Part shown: positions 9,153 to 19,128 of the stretch, in pieces
Layout of the letters: every line of letters begins with the position of its first letter
Position numbering within the stretch: position 1 is the first letter of the stretch
NCBI GenBank assembly: GCA_002427745.1
Contig: DIYF01000152.1
Location: 1-64,000, forward strand
Reading direction: 5' to 3'
Source of the DNA: Roseivirga sp. UBA6061
Lineage (GTDB): Bacteria; Bacteroidota; Bacteroidia; Cytophagales; Cyclobacteriaceae
DNA length: 64,000 nt
Notes under the pieces: model-generated
Seen by the model: the letters and a program-made list of their open reading frames with translations, nothing else
Told to the model about the DNA's origin: nothing
Database searches by the model: none
Made by a program: the position numbers and the translations under genes

Positions 9153-9284
9153 TTTTCTTGGGGTTTGGACGAATTTCGATTACAAAGCCCGGAGAAAAAA
9201 CAGTATTGCTTCGAAAGTATGGAATCGAATGAATTTCGGTGATTCGCAAGACTTTATCGGATGCTCAGGGTGCCTCCTCACCTC

Positions 9285-9371
9285 CATCAGGGTCCCTTGC
9301 AGGAGACCCTAAGCGCGGAGTGGTGAATCTCTACCCATCACCATCAGGGTCTCTCGCAGAGGACCCTGATG
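9285..9371. repeat. Two copies of a dispersed 30-bp hairpin repeat
   Basis: The copy at 9342-9371 is CATCAGGGTC, loop TCTCGCAGAG, GACCCTGATG: perfect 10-base arms and a 10-base loop. A degenerate copy lies at 9285-9314. The same hairpin recurs at 31.5-33.2 kb, and a related one at 61-62 kb. The surrounding 9153-9387 interval holds no gene. Confidence 0.85.
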
Positions 9372-9387
9372 TCTTGAGTCCCCGGAG

Positions 9388-10632
9388 CTAAGGTTTGAAC
9401 GGTTTTTCATTTACCCAATGAAATCCACGGTTTAGGAGCAGAAACTCGGAGCGTGGTTTCTTTTTCAGCGTTACCTGGAGTGAGTCACCATGAATTACCC
9501 CACTTATCTGCAGATAGCCCTGGTCAGTGAGCCTATAGCCAAAAGGGTGGGCACGTGAGCCATTGTTGGAATAGAGCGTGAGTTTCTGAGCAGCAGAATC
9601 CGTTTCATATTCATAAGGCAGCAGTACATCGTTCATTTTCTTGATAAAGGCCGTCTCACCCTGGTCAAGCAACAGGTAGCGCCAGCGATAAGAATCTGTA
9701 ATCAACGGAGGGATTGTATCCTGACCTTTGGTAAACACTTCTGCCTCCCATATGCCATAGAGCTCCGACTTGTTTTGTGAGCCTGAGAGCTTAACCTGAA
9801 TAAAGCATTGCAAGATGGTACCACCCACCATAACCACAGTGACCAGTATTTTAACAACCGATATAATCTTTTTGAGGGTAGGCTCGGTAAAAGGTACATA
9901 ATGCTCCACTCTGGCCGTTGCTTCATTTTTTACAAAGAACTTCATGAGCCTTTTGAGATCAGGCAGCGCCAACACGGAAGCGAAGATGACCAGGTGAACG
10001 GAAAAGAGCTTCACCGGAATGTCATAAGTAAAGTTCATCATGGCCACATTGCTCATAACGCCTATGATGATCAACGCACCGAGTGTGACAGTCTTTCTGA
10101 AAATGACCAATAGTCCTCCCAGCACTTCGGCAAAACCAATAAAGATATTGTAGGCCAGTGAATGCCCCATAAAGGTCCAGGCCAGCCCCATGGGAGAGAG
10201 TTCACCTACCGGTTCGAGCAATCGGGCCAGGTTGGGATCTGAGAACTGACCCTTGAATACTTTCACCAGCCCGTACAGTAGCATGGCGGCAAACAAGGTC
10301 AGGCGGATGAACACCCGAAACCAATAATACAGCTGGTTGTAAGAAGCACGGTTACGATCTGCCACCGACCAGATAAGGGTAGTGATAACGGCCAATACCG
10401 CATTCAATCCCAGTTTGACATAGTCATAAGCCCGGTCTCCGCTACCGGTATTTTTTATCTCAAAGTCACCACCCCACTGGAGCAGGTTGTTGGCAAACCA
10501 CCGCAGAGGTGATTCCAGGGCAAAGCCTAAGAGCAGGAAGGCGATGTAGAGTGTGAGATAGCTGAAGAGAAATCTGAAAAGAAGCTTCTGCTTCTGATTC
10601 CAGTTCGTCTGGTATTCCTGTGAAAAAATCAT
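9388..10632 (-). CDS. DoxX-like integral membrane protein
   Basis: A 414-residue protein. Several hydrophobic spans fill residues ~20-270, with a DoxX-like core (GLAWTFMGHSLAYNIFIGFAEVLGGLLVIF, then LGALIIIGVMSNVAMMNFTYDIPVKLFS). The C-terminal ~130 residues form a soluble, beta-rich domain (YGIWEAEVF...ISGVIHGDSLQVTLKKK...FHWVNE). DoxX relatives are quinone- or redox-associated membrane proteins, but this extended type has no settled function. It lies beside, on the same strand as, a small membrane protein gene. Confidence 0.75.
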   Translation of the reverse strand: MIFSQEYQTNWNQKQKLLFRFLFSYLTLYIAFLLLGFALESPLRWFANNLLQWGGDFEIKNTGSGDRAYDYVKLGLNAVLAVITTLIWSVADRNRASYNQLYYWFRVFIRLTLFAAMLLYGLVKVFKGQFSDPNLARLLEPVGELSPMGLAWTFMGHSLAYNIFIGFAEVLGGLLVIFRKTVTLGALIIIGVMSNVAMMNFTYDIPVKLFSVHLVIFASVLALPDLKRLMKFFVKNEATARVEHYVPFTEPTLKKIISVVKILVTVVMVGGTILQCFIQVKLSGSQNKSELYGIWEAEVFTKGQDTIPPLITDSYRWRYLLLDQGETAFIKKMNDVLLPYEYETDSAAQKLTLYSNNGSRAHPFGYRLTDQGYLQISGVIHGDSLQVTLKKKPRSEFLLLNRGFHWVNEKPFKP

Positions 10633-10783
10633 AAAAGAGCCAGGGCTTAGTGTACCAAAAAGGGTTGAGTATCAGCCAAATTAATAAGCAATTAGCATTC
10701 CAGCGATGGAGAACGCGTTCTTTTTCTTTTTAAGCTTAACTGGCGTATTTGGAATAGATCTTCAGGGAATCAGAATGGTGGGT

Positions 10784-11290
10784 TCAGCCTGCCACGAGAA
10801 AGTCAGGAGTGACCCCCAACCGGTCAGCGATCATGCTGATTTCGTGTATGGCTTTCTTTTCCCTGGCATAAACAAGTGAGGCCACAGGCTGCTCTTCCTG
10901 GTCATAGAGTATACCCACATAATCCGTCACTTCTCCTGAGAGGGTCGGGCTGATACCATTGGCAACATTGGTGTCTTTATAGCTGTGGGCGATAAGCCGG
11001 ACGGAGGCAATGTCCGGAAGCTCCTTCCATTCCCCGAACCTGTAGCCAAGCACAGCATAGTAGGTCTTTATTCTTTTTCCCTTAAAATCTATGAGCGTAC
11101 CTCCATAGACAGACAGCACCAATAATCCGAAACAGACGCCTCCGATACCAATGTAGAGCGAACGGTCAGGTGAAGTGCCTTCGATAAAATATGGACTAAC
11201 AAACGAAAAGGCACCCGCCAGGGTGAAGAGCAGTCCTAAAAGATGTGGACCGGAAAAAGGCGACCATCTTTTGTGATGATAAATATCCAT
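10784..11290 (-). CDS. Small two-span membrane protein, unknown
   Basis: A 168-residue protein that I do not recognise. Two hydrophobic spans near the N-terminus (LLGLLFTLAGAFSFVSPYF and YIGIGGVCFGLLVLSVYGG) are followed by a soluble domain starting IDFKGKRIKTYYAVLGYRFGEW. That layout resembles small PH-like or YcxB-like membrane proteins in which strands follow two helices. It is 15 bp downstream of the thioredoxin lipoprotein gene on the same strand, so co-transcription is likely. Confidence 0.7.
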   Translation of the reverse strand: MDIYHHKRWSPFSGPHLLGLLFTLAGAFSFVSPYFIEGTSPDRSLYIGIGGVCFGLLVLSVYGGTLIDFKGKRIKTYYAVLGYRFGEWKELPDIASVRLIAHSYKDTNVANGISPTLSGEVTDYVGILYDQEEQPVASLVYAREKKAIHEISMIADRLGVTPDFLVAG

Positions 11291-11305
11291 GGTGATAATC
11301 TCCGG

Positions 11306-12469
11306 CTACTCGAGTATTTGATCCAGTACATCAAAAGCCTCTTCCGTATCGCCTACAAACCGGTGAAGGATTTCGCCCTCCGGACTCAGGATAAACTTGG
11401 TGGGAAAACCCGCTACATTGAGTTTCAATACCAGGCTTTCATCTCCCTCTCCGGCCAGTACCTGCTGCCAGTCATAGCCTTTGGGCTCCATAAATTTGAG
11501 AATTCTTTCTTTGGTATCTCCACTATTAACGCCCAGCACTACCAGCCGGTCTTTATACTTCTCCTGGTATGCTTTTACCTTAGGCATTTCGGCAATGCAG
11601 GGCCCGCACCAGGTTCCCCAAAAATCGATCAACACGTGTTTACCACGCAGTGAGTTGAGTTCAAAGGAGCTGCCATCCATCGTGAGGTTGGTAACGAAAT
11701 TGGGCATAGTTTTGCCAACAAGAGTTGATTCAATGCCCGCTACCCGCATAGCCACCTCCTTGTAATAGGTATAGTCCTGAAGACTGGTGTCAAAGGCTTT
11801 GAACATACTGATCGCTTTGTCCTGTGTGACCTGACTCCTGACCATCATATCAGACAGATACCAGATGGCAGCTTCCGAAGAGGGGTGGGCATTGACAAAC
11901 TGTTCTTTTAAGTCAGCCACCTGAGCGTTATAGGTATTGATGGAATCAACCAAAATTTGTTTGCCGGGATCATCATCTTTCAGTTTATCTACTTTTAGCT
12001 GAAGGTTGACGGCTTTGTTGAGCAGTGGAAAGATGCGTTTGTTAATACTTGCGAGATCATCATTCGCTGGTGTGCCGCCAGGATAGGCATTGACAAAATC
12101 AGTGATCTCTCCTTCAAAGGTGATGTTATCTCCGGGGCTCGCCAGAAAGGCAAATTGAGAAGACTTGGCGGGATAATAACCCCTGCCGGTACGCTTCATC
12201 GTACTTTCCACATTGGGCCAGAATATGACAAAGCCAGGCTCTGAGAGCTTACCGGTATAAGTGAAGTGCTCGTTTTCCACAAAAACAGAGTCAAAAACCC
12301 GTTTGCCTTCAGCATCCCTGTAGCCATAAGACATATATTCCGTGTCAAGCCCCTTAATGGTGCCGGATACCGTAAAGCTATCGGGAGCGACCTTGTTTTC
12401 CGATTGACAGGAAAGGCAAAAGGCCAGTACCAGTATAAGAAGGCTTTTATAGGGAGTGATGCTTTTCAT
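11306..12469 (-). CDS. TlpA/ResA-like thioredoxin lipoprotein with DUF4369 domain
   Basis: The open frame reaches 12631, but the ATG at 12469 starts a lipoprotein signal (LLILVLAFCLSCQSE), giving 387 residues. Residues ~25-130 match DUF4369 (FTVSGTIKGLDTEYMSYGYRD). The C-terminal ~140 residues are a thioredoxin fold with the active site FWGTWCGPC and the cis-proline region VAGFPTKFIL. Such Bacteroidota proteins are periplasmic thiol-disulfide oxidoreductases used in cytochrome maturation or oxidative repair. The next gene on this strand is the two-span membrane protein. Confidence 0.9.
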   Translation of the reverse strand: MKSITPYKSLLILVLAFCLSCQSENKVAPDSFTVSGTIKGLDTEYMSYGYRDAEGKRVFDSVFVENEHFTYTGKLSEPGFVIFWPNVESTMKRTGRGYYPAKSSQFAFLASPGDNITFEGEITDFVNAYPGGTPANDDLASINKRIFPLLNKAVNLQLKVDKLKDDDPGKQILVDSINTYNAQVADLKEQFVNAHPSSEAAIWYLSDMMVRSQVTQDKAISMFKAFDTSLQDYTYYKEVAMRVAGIESTLVGKTMPNFVTNLTMDGSSFELNSLRGKHVLIDFWGTWCGPCIAEMPKVKAYQEKYKDRLVVLGVNSGDTKERILKFMEPKGYDWQQVLAGEGDESLVLKLNVAGFPTKFILSPEGEILHRFVGDTEEAFDVLDQILE

Positions 12470-12655
12470 AGTCTTTGCAATACTTAGCGATAGCATTAAA
12501 AGTAGCATAATTCTCTGCAAGTGCCGATTAAACAATGCTGAATGGCAATAACAATGTGCGGCCTTGCCTCGAGCTTTGGAAGAGGTGCCGAAGGCCGTTA
12601 GATAATGATAGAGGTGGAGGCTTTTATGCAATACGTTTATTACTAATTTGGCAGG

Positions 12656-13672
12656 ATGAAAAACAGGTGGAGAACCATTGCCAAGTGGTGTTTTTTATAT
12701 CCTGTTGTGTTTGTTTTGTGTCTGGAACTAGCCCTGAGGATATTGGGGTGGGGGACTTTTTATGTGGATGACTATTCCATCAAAGCGGAACCCAAAAATG
12801 CGTTTATCGGACATGATCAGTTGGGCATACAGCTTAATCCCGGAGAGTACGAGATTACCCTCAATGACGCTCTCAGGTTCCGGACAACGCATGCCGCAGG
12901 TAATTACCGCATCATACCAGGGAGTGAGCATGTCGAAGCCCCGGAGGTTCTGATGTTAGGTTGCTCTTTCACCTATGGCTATGGCGTCAATGATGACGAA
13001 AACTTTACCGCCTTGCTTCAAAAGGAATTTCCCGATTTAAGTTTCAAAAATGCAGGGGTGATTGGTTATGGTACTGTACAGTCTCTTATGCAGCTCAGAG
13101 AGGAAGTGAAAAATGATGCTCTGAAAGTGGTGTTACTCAACTTTTCTTCATTTCACTTTATGCGCAATGGCCTCTCTCAGACATACCGGTCTAACTTGAA
13201 GATGGGCTACAAACGCTCATCTGCGGAGGTAGAATCTTTGATGAAACAGGCCCGCTTTCCCTATGTCACTTCCTGTAATCTGGATATTGCTTATCAGCCC
13301 TGGGAAACGATGTACACCAACTGGTATGGCCGTGAATGGTCGGCTATTGTGAACTGGAGGCAGCTGGCGGATGACAGAAAGCGGGATGCTGAAATTGATG
13401 AGCTCGGAATTACCCGTTGCCTTATCAGTGAAATCGCAGCTTTATGTCAGCAGAGAGGTATTGCCTTTGGTCTGGTTTGTCTGGACAGCACGGCTGAAAC
13501 AGAACAGTTGAGAAATGCCTTACCCGGGCTACACTGGCTTGATACGAGCTTTGATTTTAGCAGTGAAATGCTCACAAACCTGCCTCACGACAGTCACCCC
13601 GGTGCGGAGGGACACCAATACCTGGCTAAAAAGATCAAGCCTTTTATAAACCAACTGCTCAATGGGAACTAG
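12656..13672 (+). CDS. Membrane-anchored SGNH/GDSL-like hydrolase
   Basis: A 338-residue protein with one N-terminal anchor (WCFLYPVVFVLCLELALRIL). Block I of the SGNH fold is GCSFTYGYGV, where Ser follows GC, and block V is DSHPGAEGH, supplying the Asp and His. Such enzymes deacylate or acylate lipids and glycans on the outer face of the inner membrane. Its end overlaps the start of an RND exporter gene by 11 bp, so the two are translationally coupled. A joint role in making or exporting a lipid is inferred from this arrangement. Confidence 0.82.
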   Translation: MKNRWRTIAKWCFLYPVVFVLCLELALRILGWGTFYVDDYSIKAEPKNAFIGHDQLGIQLNPGEYEITLNDALRFRTTHAAGNYRIIPGSEHVEAPEVLMLGCSFTYGYGVNDDENFTALLQKEFPDLSFKNAGVIGYGTVQSLMQLREEVKNDALKVVLLNFSSFHFMRNGLSQTYRSNLKMGYKRSSAEVESLMKQARFPYVTSCNLDIAYQPWETMYTNWYGREWSAIVNWRQLADDRKRDAEIDELGITRCLISEIAALCQQRGIAFGLVCLDSTAETEQLRNALPGLHWLDTSFDFSSEMLTNLPHDSHPGAEGHQYLAKKIKPFINQLLNGN

Positions 13673-15848
13673 GGGAGCTTTGATTTATACCGGGATTGTG
13701 CTCGTCACTCTGACAGGCTTCTATGCAGCCCGCAATATTACAATCGAAACAGACCTGACAGGCTATAGCCTCGCTACTGCTGCATCACTGAAGGCATATG
13801 AAGACATGCAGGCCAACTTCGCTCTTCCCGGGCCCTCAGAAAGCGTGGTGATTATTGAAAACCAGGAGGGTTGGCGTTCCTACAAGGCCTTTAAAAGGCT
13901 GCATGAGCTCACCGTTTTTTGGGAGCGACAGGCAGGAGTAGATCGTGTCTCCGGTATTACCAATGTTGTTTATCCCAGGCAATCGCTGATGACGGTAAGA
14001 AGGATGCCCTTTCTCAACCTGAAAGACGAAGCATCTTTCAACAGCCGGTATCGCGACTGGCAAAGCTATGCGGACATTACCCGTAAGTTCATTTCAGCAG
14101 ATCAGCGTTATGCTGTGCTCTTTATTGCTACTAAATCAGGTTCCGGACTGGATCAGAAGGCTATTGAGGCGTTCATTGATCAAGTGTCATCAGTACCGGG
14201 CTTAGCAGCTCATTTTTTACAGAATGACCTGGTTGAGAAAGAAATACAAAGGATTACACGTAAAGATTCGGTTCAGCTGGCGGTTATCAGTACGCTCCTG
14301 ATCCTGGCTGCTTTTTATCTGTTGACAAAATCTCTCAGAGGGCTATTGCTTATTGTGCTTATGGTTGCTTTTAACCTGGCCTGTACCCTGATGTTTATCC
14401 GGGCTTTGAATATCCCGTTCACTATCCATATGATCACAGTCCCTTGCATTGTGATTGTGCTCTCTTTCACGGATATCATGCACATCCTCTATCACCAGAA
14501 AATTACGATAGCTGAAGGACTACCCGGAGGCATGGTCAGAAGAAAGGTTATTAAGGCTGTGCAGCGCCCCATATGGGTAACCTCACTTACCAATGTGATC
14601 GGCTTCTTTATTTTTCTGCTGCTCTCTGAGAATGTATATCTGTTCAACTTTGCGTTGGTATCCATAGCAGGCGTAGCCGTTGCTTTTTTGAGTTCACGCT
14701 TTCTGGTACTCTATGCTATCAGTGCAGAACGACCTTTGATCAGACGGTCAGGCTTTACAGGACTGAACACGGCATACGGTCGTTTGTTGAAAATGGTACA
14801 GGCCCATCTTAAAATGGTATATGCCACCCTGTGTATCCTGTTTTTGGTAGTCACCCTGGTCGTAATCAATTTCTTTAAAATCGATAGCTCTGAAGGCGAA
14901 CTAATGTCGGATGAATCTCCCTTAACCCGGGCAAACACCATTCTGAATGAAGCTTTTTTTGGAGATAAGCAGGCAGAAGTGATTATTCAGCTGGGACAGC
15001 ATGAGCTTTGGTCTGCTGATGTATTGGCTGTAATCGATTCACTGGAAAAGGATATTCAAAGACTTTTTGCTCCGGCCTATCTAGAGAGTCCGGCTCTGCT
15101 GGTCAGGCGTTACAGGCGCTTTCAGCGAAACGGACACCCCAGGGCTTTCACACTGCCATACCAGGTGACCCCGGGTTTCAGGCAGGATCTGGATGATTTT
15201 GCCGATAACCTGGGAGGAGGTGCTATACTCTCAGAAGATCGAAAGGTGGCTAAGATCGCTTTTGGTTATCGAAACAGTGGTCTGGAGGAGTCCCGCAGAC
15301 AATATGATGAGCTGGTCCGCATACTGAGTAGATATGAGAAGAATGAACTAGGCTTTGAGCTAACGGGCCGAAGCTTTCTGGGAGATCAGGGAGCTTACAG
15401 TTTCACAATCAAAATCATAACCGGATTATTGGCCGGAATGGTTGTCGCCAGTTTGCTGACCATGATGGTCGTCCGGTCTGCGAGAAAGAGCCTGGGGCTG
15501 ATTTTTGTTAACCTCTTTCCTGTCGCTGTGGTCACATCCCTGATGCTGTTATCAGGAATTGCCATTACACCGCTGACACTCTTTTTCCTGTCTTTACTGG
15601 CTGGTTTGTGTGTGGATGATTCCATCTACATTGTTATGCAAACCGCAAGAGGGAAGGAGGGACTCCATATTTTTCCGATTATCGTTACTTCTGCTGTGCT
15701 GGGAGTCGGTTTTATGGCGCTGGGCTTTTCAAACTTTGAATGGATCAGGCCTTTTGCCTGGGTGTTCCTGGCAGGTATACTGCTTGCTTTGGTTATGGAC
15801 CTGCTGATACTTCCGGCATGGATGAACTCAGGGAAAAAGAAGGACTAA
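13662..15848 (+). CDS. RND/MMPL-family exporter
   Basis: A 728-residue polytopic protein built as two halves. Each has one N-terminal span, a large periplasmic loop, then five spans (first cluster ~14270-14720, second ~15400-15830). The halves match the MMPL/SSD-type RND family (hydrophobe/amphiphile or hopanoid-type exporters). At about 730 residues it is shorter than trimeric AcrB-type pumps, as expected for MMPL proteins, which move lipids. Sequence segments such as PCIVIVLSFTDIMHILYH and LLAGLCVDDSIYIV carry the conserved intramembrane D. It overlaps the SGNH gene by 11 bp. Confidence 0.85.
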   Translation: MGTRGALIYTGIVLVTLTGFYAARNITIETDLTGYSLATAASLKAYEDMQANFALPGPSESVVIIENQEGWRSYKAFKRLHELTVFWERQAGVDRVSGITNVVYPRQSLMTVRRMPFLNLKDEASFNSRYRDWQSYADITRKFISADQRYAVLFIATKSGSGLDQKAIEAFIDQVSSVPGLAAHFLQNDLVEKEIQRITRKDSVQLAVISTLLILAAFYLLTKSLRGLLLIVLMVAFNLACTLMFIRALNIPFTIHMITVPCIVIVLSFTDIMHILYHQKITIAEGLPGGMVRRKVIKAVQRPIWVTSLTNVIGFFIFLLLSENVYLFNFALVSIAGVAVAFLSSRFLVLYAISAERPLIRRSGFTGLNTAYGRLLKMVQAHLKMVYATLCILFLVVTLVVINFFKIDSSEGELMSDESPLTRANTILNEAFFGDKQAEVIIQLGQHELWSADVLAVIDSLEKDIQRLFAPAYLESPALLVRRYRRFQRNGHPRAFTLPYQVTPGFRQDLDDFADNLGGGAILSEDRKVAKIAFGYRNSGLEESRRQYDELVRILSRYEKNELGFELTGRSFLGDQGAYSFTIKIITGLLAGMVVASLLTMMVVRSARKSLGLIFVNLFPVAVVTSLMLLSGIAITPLTLFFLSLLAGLCVDDSIYIVMQTARGKEGLHIFPIIVTSAVLGVGFMALGFSNFEWIRPFAWVFLAGILLALVMDLLILPAWMNSGKKKD

Positions 15849-15857
15849 AGTGGAAAA

Positions 15858-15878
15858 CCTCCCGGAATACCCGGGAGG
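15858..15878 (-). terminator. Hairpin terminator between convergent RND exporter and SDR genes
   Basis: Perfect 8-bp arms CCTCCCGG and CCGGGAGG enclose a 5-base loop. Read on the minus strand the stem is followed by TTTT, so it terminates the SDR gene; it may also act weakly for the exporter. Confidence 0.75.
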
Positions 15879-15899
15879 AAGCTCATCAGCTATGGTTTC

Positions 15900-16775
15900 T
15901 CAATTTTTATTCAGGCTTAACAAGTCTTCATTGCCAAAGGCAGAGTAGATGCCATGGGTAATGCCATGAAGCATATCATTGTACTGTCCCACCGGCTCGC
16001 CCATGCCCATATGGTCTACCACAGTGCGGAAAGGTTTTTCGCCAAAAGGCTGGTCCAGTATATCCACAATGGCTTCTGCTACTTTTTCAGGGCGCTGCAG
16101 TGGATTGGCCTGGAGAGCCTGTTCAAAGCCGGTCAGGGCTGCTTCGGGGGCCTGACTCATTTCACCATAAGTGGCTGCTCTGTCAGGGTCATTGGGTCTG
16201 TGCATAGCATCCAGAAAGCTGGTGGGCATGCCGCCCGGCTCTACAATTACTGATTCAATGCCAAAGCCTGACAGCTCTGAGCGATAGTTTTCAGCGAGGG
16301 CCTCCAGCGCCCATTTAGAGGCACTGTAAGCACCATAGAAAGGAAAGGTGATTCTGCCAATACAGCTGGATATGTGCATGATGGTGCCCTTTCTTTGCTG
16401 GCGAAAATGTGGCAGTACTGCCCGCATCACCCTTTGTACACCAAAGACGTTTACATCGAAGATTGCCTGCATGTCCTCCGCTGTAAAAAGCTCCTGAATC
16501 CCCAGCACCCCGATTCCGGCATTGTTGATAATAACATCTATTCCGTCAAGCAGGTCAATGGCCCTGGCTACTGCTGCACTGACACTGTTTTCATCGGTTA
16601 CATCCATCTCCACAATGTGTACACCCGATGTTTTCAGTTCCTGTGCTATGCTTTCGTTTTTCCCGTTAGCCGACCTCATGGTACCTACCACGCTGTGCCC
16701 CTTTTCGGTAAGTGCTTTGGCTGTGAGAGAGCCAAAGGCTCCGCTGGCTCCGGTGATTAATATTTTCTTGCTCAT
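15900..16775 (-). CDS. Short-chain dehydrogenase/reductase
   Basis: A 291-residue classical SDR. The cofactor loop is TGASGAFGS, with the last glycine of TGxxxGxG replaced, and NNAGIG follows. The catalytic set is the serine in ISSCIGR and YSASK. It oxidises or reduces an alcohol or ketone with NAD(P). The substrate is unknown. An AraC-type regulator lies 212 bp upstream on the same strand and probably controls it, a pairing that is common for this subtype. Confidence 0.9.
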   Translation of the reverse strand: MSKKILITGASGAFGSLTAKALTEKGHSVVGTMRSANGKNESIAQELKTSGVHIVEMDVTDENSVSAAVARAIDLLDGIDVIINNAGIGVLGIQELFTAEDMQAIFDVNVFGVQRVMRAVLPHFRQQRKGTIMHISSCIGRITFPFYGAYSASKWALEALAENYRSELSGFGIESVIVEPGGMPTSFLDAMHRPNDPDRAATYGEMSQAPEAALTGFEQALQANPLQRPEKVAEAIVDILDQPFGEKPFRTVVDHMGMGEPVGQYNDMLHGITHGIYSAFGNEDLLSLNKN

Positions 16776-16987
16776 TTGAATATGGTTTTTGTTTGATAAT
16801 CAATTTGATACCTCAAAGATCGTGGGGTGTTCAAAGAGCGATGAGCACAGATCGGGGAAAGGAAAACACATTTTCAGGATGTTGACTGATTTGTGTTTTA
16901 CAGCCTCAGGTTTTGGGAAAGTGTTGGAGGGTTTAGGTACAAGCAGGCCTCATTAGAACTCCGGAAAACGGAGGCAGGAAGTAGGCG

Positions 16988-17893
16988 TTAGTTCCGCTCG
17001 CGGTATTCCTGGGGAGTCATACCGGTTTTACTCTTAAAGAGCCGGCTGAAATAGTGTGGGTAATTAAAACCCAGATTGTAAGCGATGCCGCTGATGGAGT
17101 CTTCGCTGTTGAGCAATCTGTTCTTTGCCTTATCTACGAGAAAATCATTGATATGATCCTTGGCCGTACGCCCCGTCTCTTTTTTGAGTACATCACTGAG
17201 GTAGCTGGCCGAAAGGTGACATTCTTCTGCCAGGTATTGAATGGTAGGTGGTCCGGACTCTACCAGTTGCCCCGATTTATACCAGTTCCGGAGCAGTGAT
17301 TCCACCCTGGAGATCACGTCCTTGTTTTGTGCTGTCCGCGTGTTGAACTGGCGCTCATAAAAGCGGAAAGAGTAATTGAGCAATAGCTCAATGTTGGAAA
17401 CAATCACACGCTGACTGTGATTGTCAATCCTTTCGTTGATTTCCATCTGAATCAGTTCTGCACAGTGATTCATGGTAGCTTGCTCCTGCTCAGAGAGGTG
17501 GAGCGCCTCATGCGTATCATAGCCAAAAAAGGAATAATCTTCTATACGGTCCCCCAGTGGCGTGTTTCTGATAAGGTCAGGGTGGAAATACAAAAGCCAG
17601 CCATTGATCTCGTTTACAGCATGTTGCCGGGTTAGCGTAATCACCTGGTCGGGTGCAGTAAAAAGCAGTACGCCTTCTGCCTGATCGTAATGATTGCGCC
17701 CATAATCCAGTCCGCAGTTGGCATCCTTCAGGGCAATACAGTACAGGTCAGAAACCAATCGAGAGCCTACCCTGTCTGCATCGCAGGAGAGTTTCGCCAT
17801 ATCAATGATGGTGATTAACGGATGTGTAGGTTTATCCAGTCCCAGCGATTTATGGAGTTCGTTAACCGATTTTGACCTGAAAATGTCCGACAT
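16988..17893 (-). CDS. AraC-family transcriptional regulator
   Basis: A 301-residue protein. The N-terminal ~190 residues resemble an AraC cupin-like ligand domain (GVLLFTAPDQVITL...WLLYFHPDLI). The C-terminal ~100 residues hold two helix-turn-helix units (IQYLAEECHLSASYLSDVLKK and SISGIAYNLGFNYPHYFSRLFK), ending in the canonical GMTPQEYR. It is transcribed toward, and likely regulates, the adjacent SDR gene. Confidence 0.92.
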   Translation of the reverse strand: MSDIFRSKSVNELHKSLGLDKPTHPLITIIDMAKLSCDADRVGSRLVSDLYCIALKDANCGLDYGRNHYDQAEGVLLFTAPDQVITLTRQHAVNEINGWLLYFHPDLIRNTPLGDRIEDYSFFGYDTHEALHLSEQEQATMNHCAELIQMEINERIDNHSQRVIVSNIELLLNYSFRFYERQFNTRTAQNKDVISRVESLLRNWYKSGQLVESGPPTIQYLAEECHLSASYLSDVLKKETGRTAKDHINDFLVDKAKNRLLNSEDSISGIAYNLGFNYPHYFSRLFKSKTGMTPQEYRERN

Positions 17894-18006
17894 ACCTGGT
17901 GCTTTACTTTACAAAGCTCTTCAGAAAGATACAATTTGACGAACACTAATCAGGGAGTTGCTAACACAAAACGGAGAGATTTTGTGAGGCAACAGTATCT
18001 GAACGG

Positions 18007-19128
18007 TTATTTCAGGTCAGAGAGTATGCCTCCTGCCAGGGCGAGAAGTCTGTTTGCCGTACCATCAATACTCTGATTAGTTACAACTGAAATGGCCAGA
18101 TCTTTATCAGGGAAAACAAAGAGATAGTTTTGCATACCAAAAGCCCCACCATGGTGACTGTAGTATGTTCCATTTTCTTCATCATATCTTACCGGCCAGT
18201 AATAGGCAATTCTGTCACCTCCATTTTCATAAACCAGCTCGTGTGATCGCATGGATACCGGGTTCGTTTTGTCAAGCTGAAACTGCGCATATTTCATTAA
18301 ATCCGGCAAGGTAGAGGTTATTCCTCCTCCGGCACTCCAGAGAGAACTGGTCATATGTGGAGCTACTACATTGTTGGTGGTATAACCAGTAGCCAGTTTT
18401 TCTTTATCTGCTGTTTGCAGTGACGTACCTGTGTGTTTAAGGCCTAGTTTGTTACCGATTTTCTCCTGAATAAGCTCGTTGTAAGATTTACCGTATATGT
18501 TTTCCAGGATATGAGCCATAAGTTCTGTGTCGACACTTGAGTAACCGAAACGGGTGCCAGGAATGGTGTCCAGCAGAACTTCACGTAGGTCATTAAAAAA
18601 TGAGGTCCTGCTATATTCCTTCTCTATTTCATGTATTTCAAAGGCTGAGCTATCAGTTGGGTTTTCGAGTATTGTATTGATGGTTTCAGGAAGGAATTTT
18701 GGCAGCCTGCTGGTATGAGTGATAAGGTCTTTGATACGGATAGGGTGTCCCTCGTATTGAAAATTCGGCAAGTCTTCGTTCAGGTATTCCCGAATATCAT
18801 CTTCCAAATCCAGTTTTCCCTCCAGCTCCGCCTGAGCTACCAGTGTACCGGCAAAGGTTTTGCTGACAGAGCCAATTTCATAAATGGTCTCATTCGTAGG
18901 TCTGTTGCCTTTGCCTCTTTCCAATTCACCATAGTGGTTTATATAGGTTTTGCCCCGGTTGTACACGCCCACCGAAATGGCGTTGACGGTAGTATCACTT
19001 AGCAATAACTGCGCATGTTTGTCAATAGAAAGCTCAACCGCATCTTTGGACACAGGAGTTGAATCCGACAGGCTGAGAGAGGGTATAACAAAGATGAGGA
19101 GGAGTAAACAAACTGGTTTGATATTCAT
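18007..19128 (-). CDS. Serine beta-lactamase-like hydrolase (class C / S12 family)
   Basis: A 373-residue protein with an N-terminal signal peptide (VCLLLLIFVIPSLSLSDS). The class C/S12 motifs are SVSK (catalytic Ser and Lys), YSS as the YxN-like motif, and HHGG as the KTG equivalent. It belongs to the broad beta-lactamase/D-aminopeptidase/esterase group. The HHGG variant and the YSS motif argue against a genuine AmpC beta-lactamase and favour a peptidase or esterase. It is a single-gene unit. Confidence 0.88.
   Translation of the reverse strand: MNIKPVCLLLLIFVIPSLSLSDSTPVSKDAVELSIDKHAQLLLSDTTVNAISVGVYNRGKTYINHYGELERGKGNRPTNETIYEIGSVSKTFAGTLVAQAELEGKLDLEDDIREYLNEDLPNFQYEGHPIRIKDLITHTSRLPKFLPETINTILENPTDSSAFEIHEIEKEYSRTSFFNDLREVLLDTIPGTRFGYSSVDTELMAHILENIYGKSYNELIQEKIGNKLGLKHTGTSLQTADKEKLATGYTTNNVVAPHMTSSLWSAGGGITSTLPDLMKYAQFQLDKTNPVSMRSHELVYENGGDRIAYYWPVRYDEENGTYYSHHGGAFGMQNYLFVFPDKDLAISVVTNQSIDGTANRLLALAGGILSDLK

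Noticed and set aside
18007..19128. True AmpC beta-lactamase
   Set aside because: The motif set SVSK/YSS/HHGG departs from AmpC (YxN, KTG) and fits peptidase or esterase relatives.
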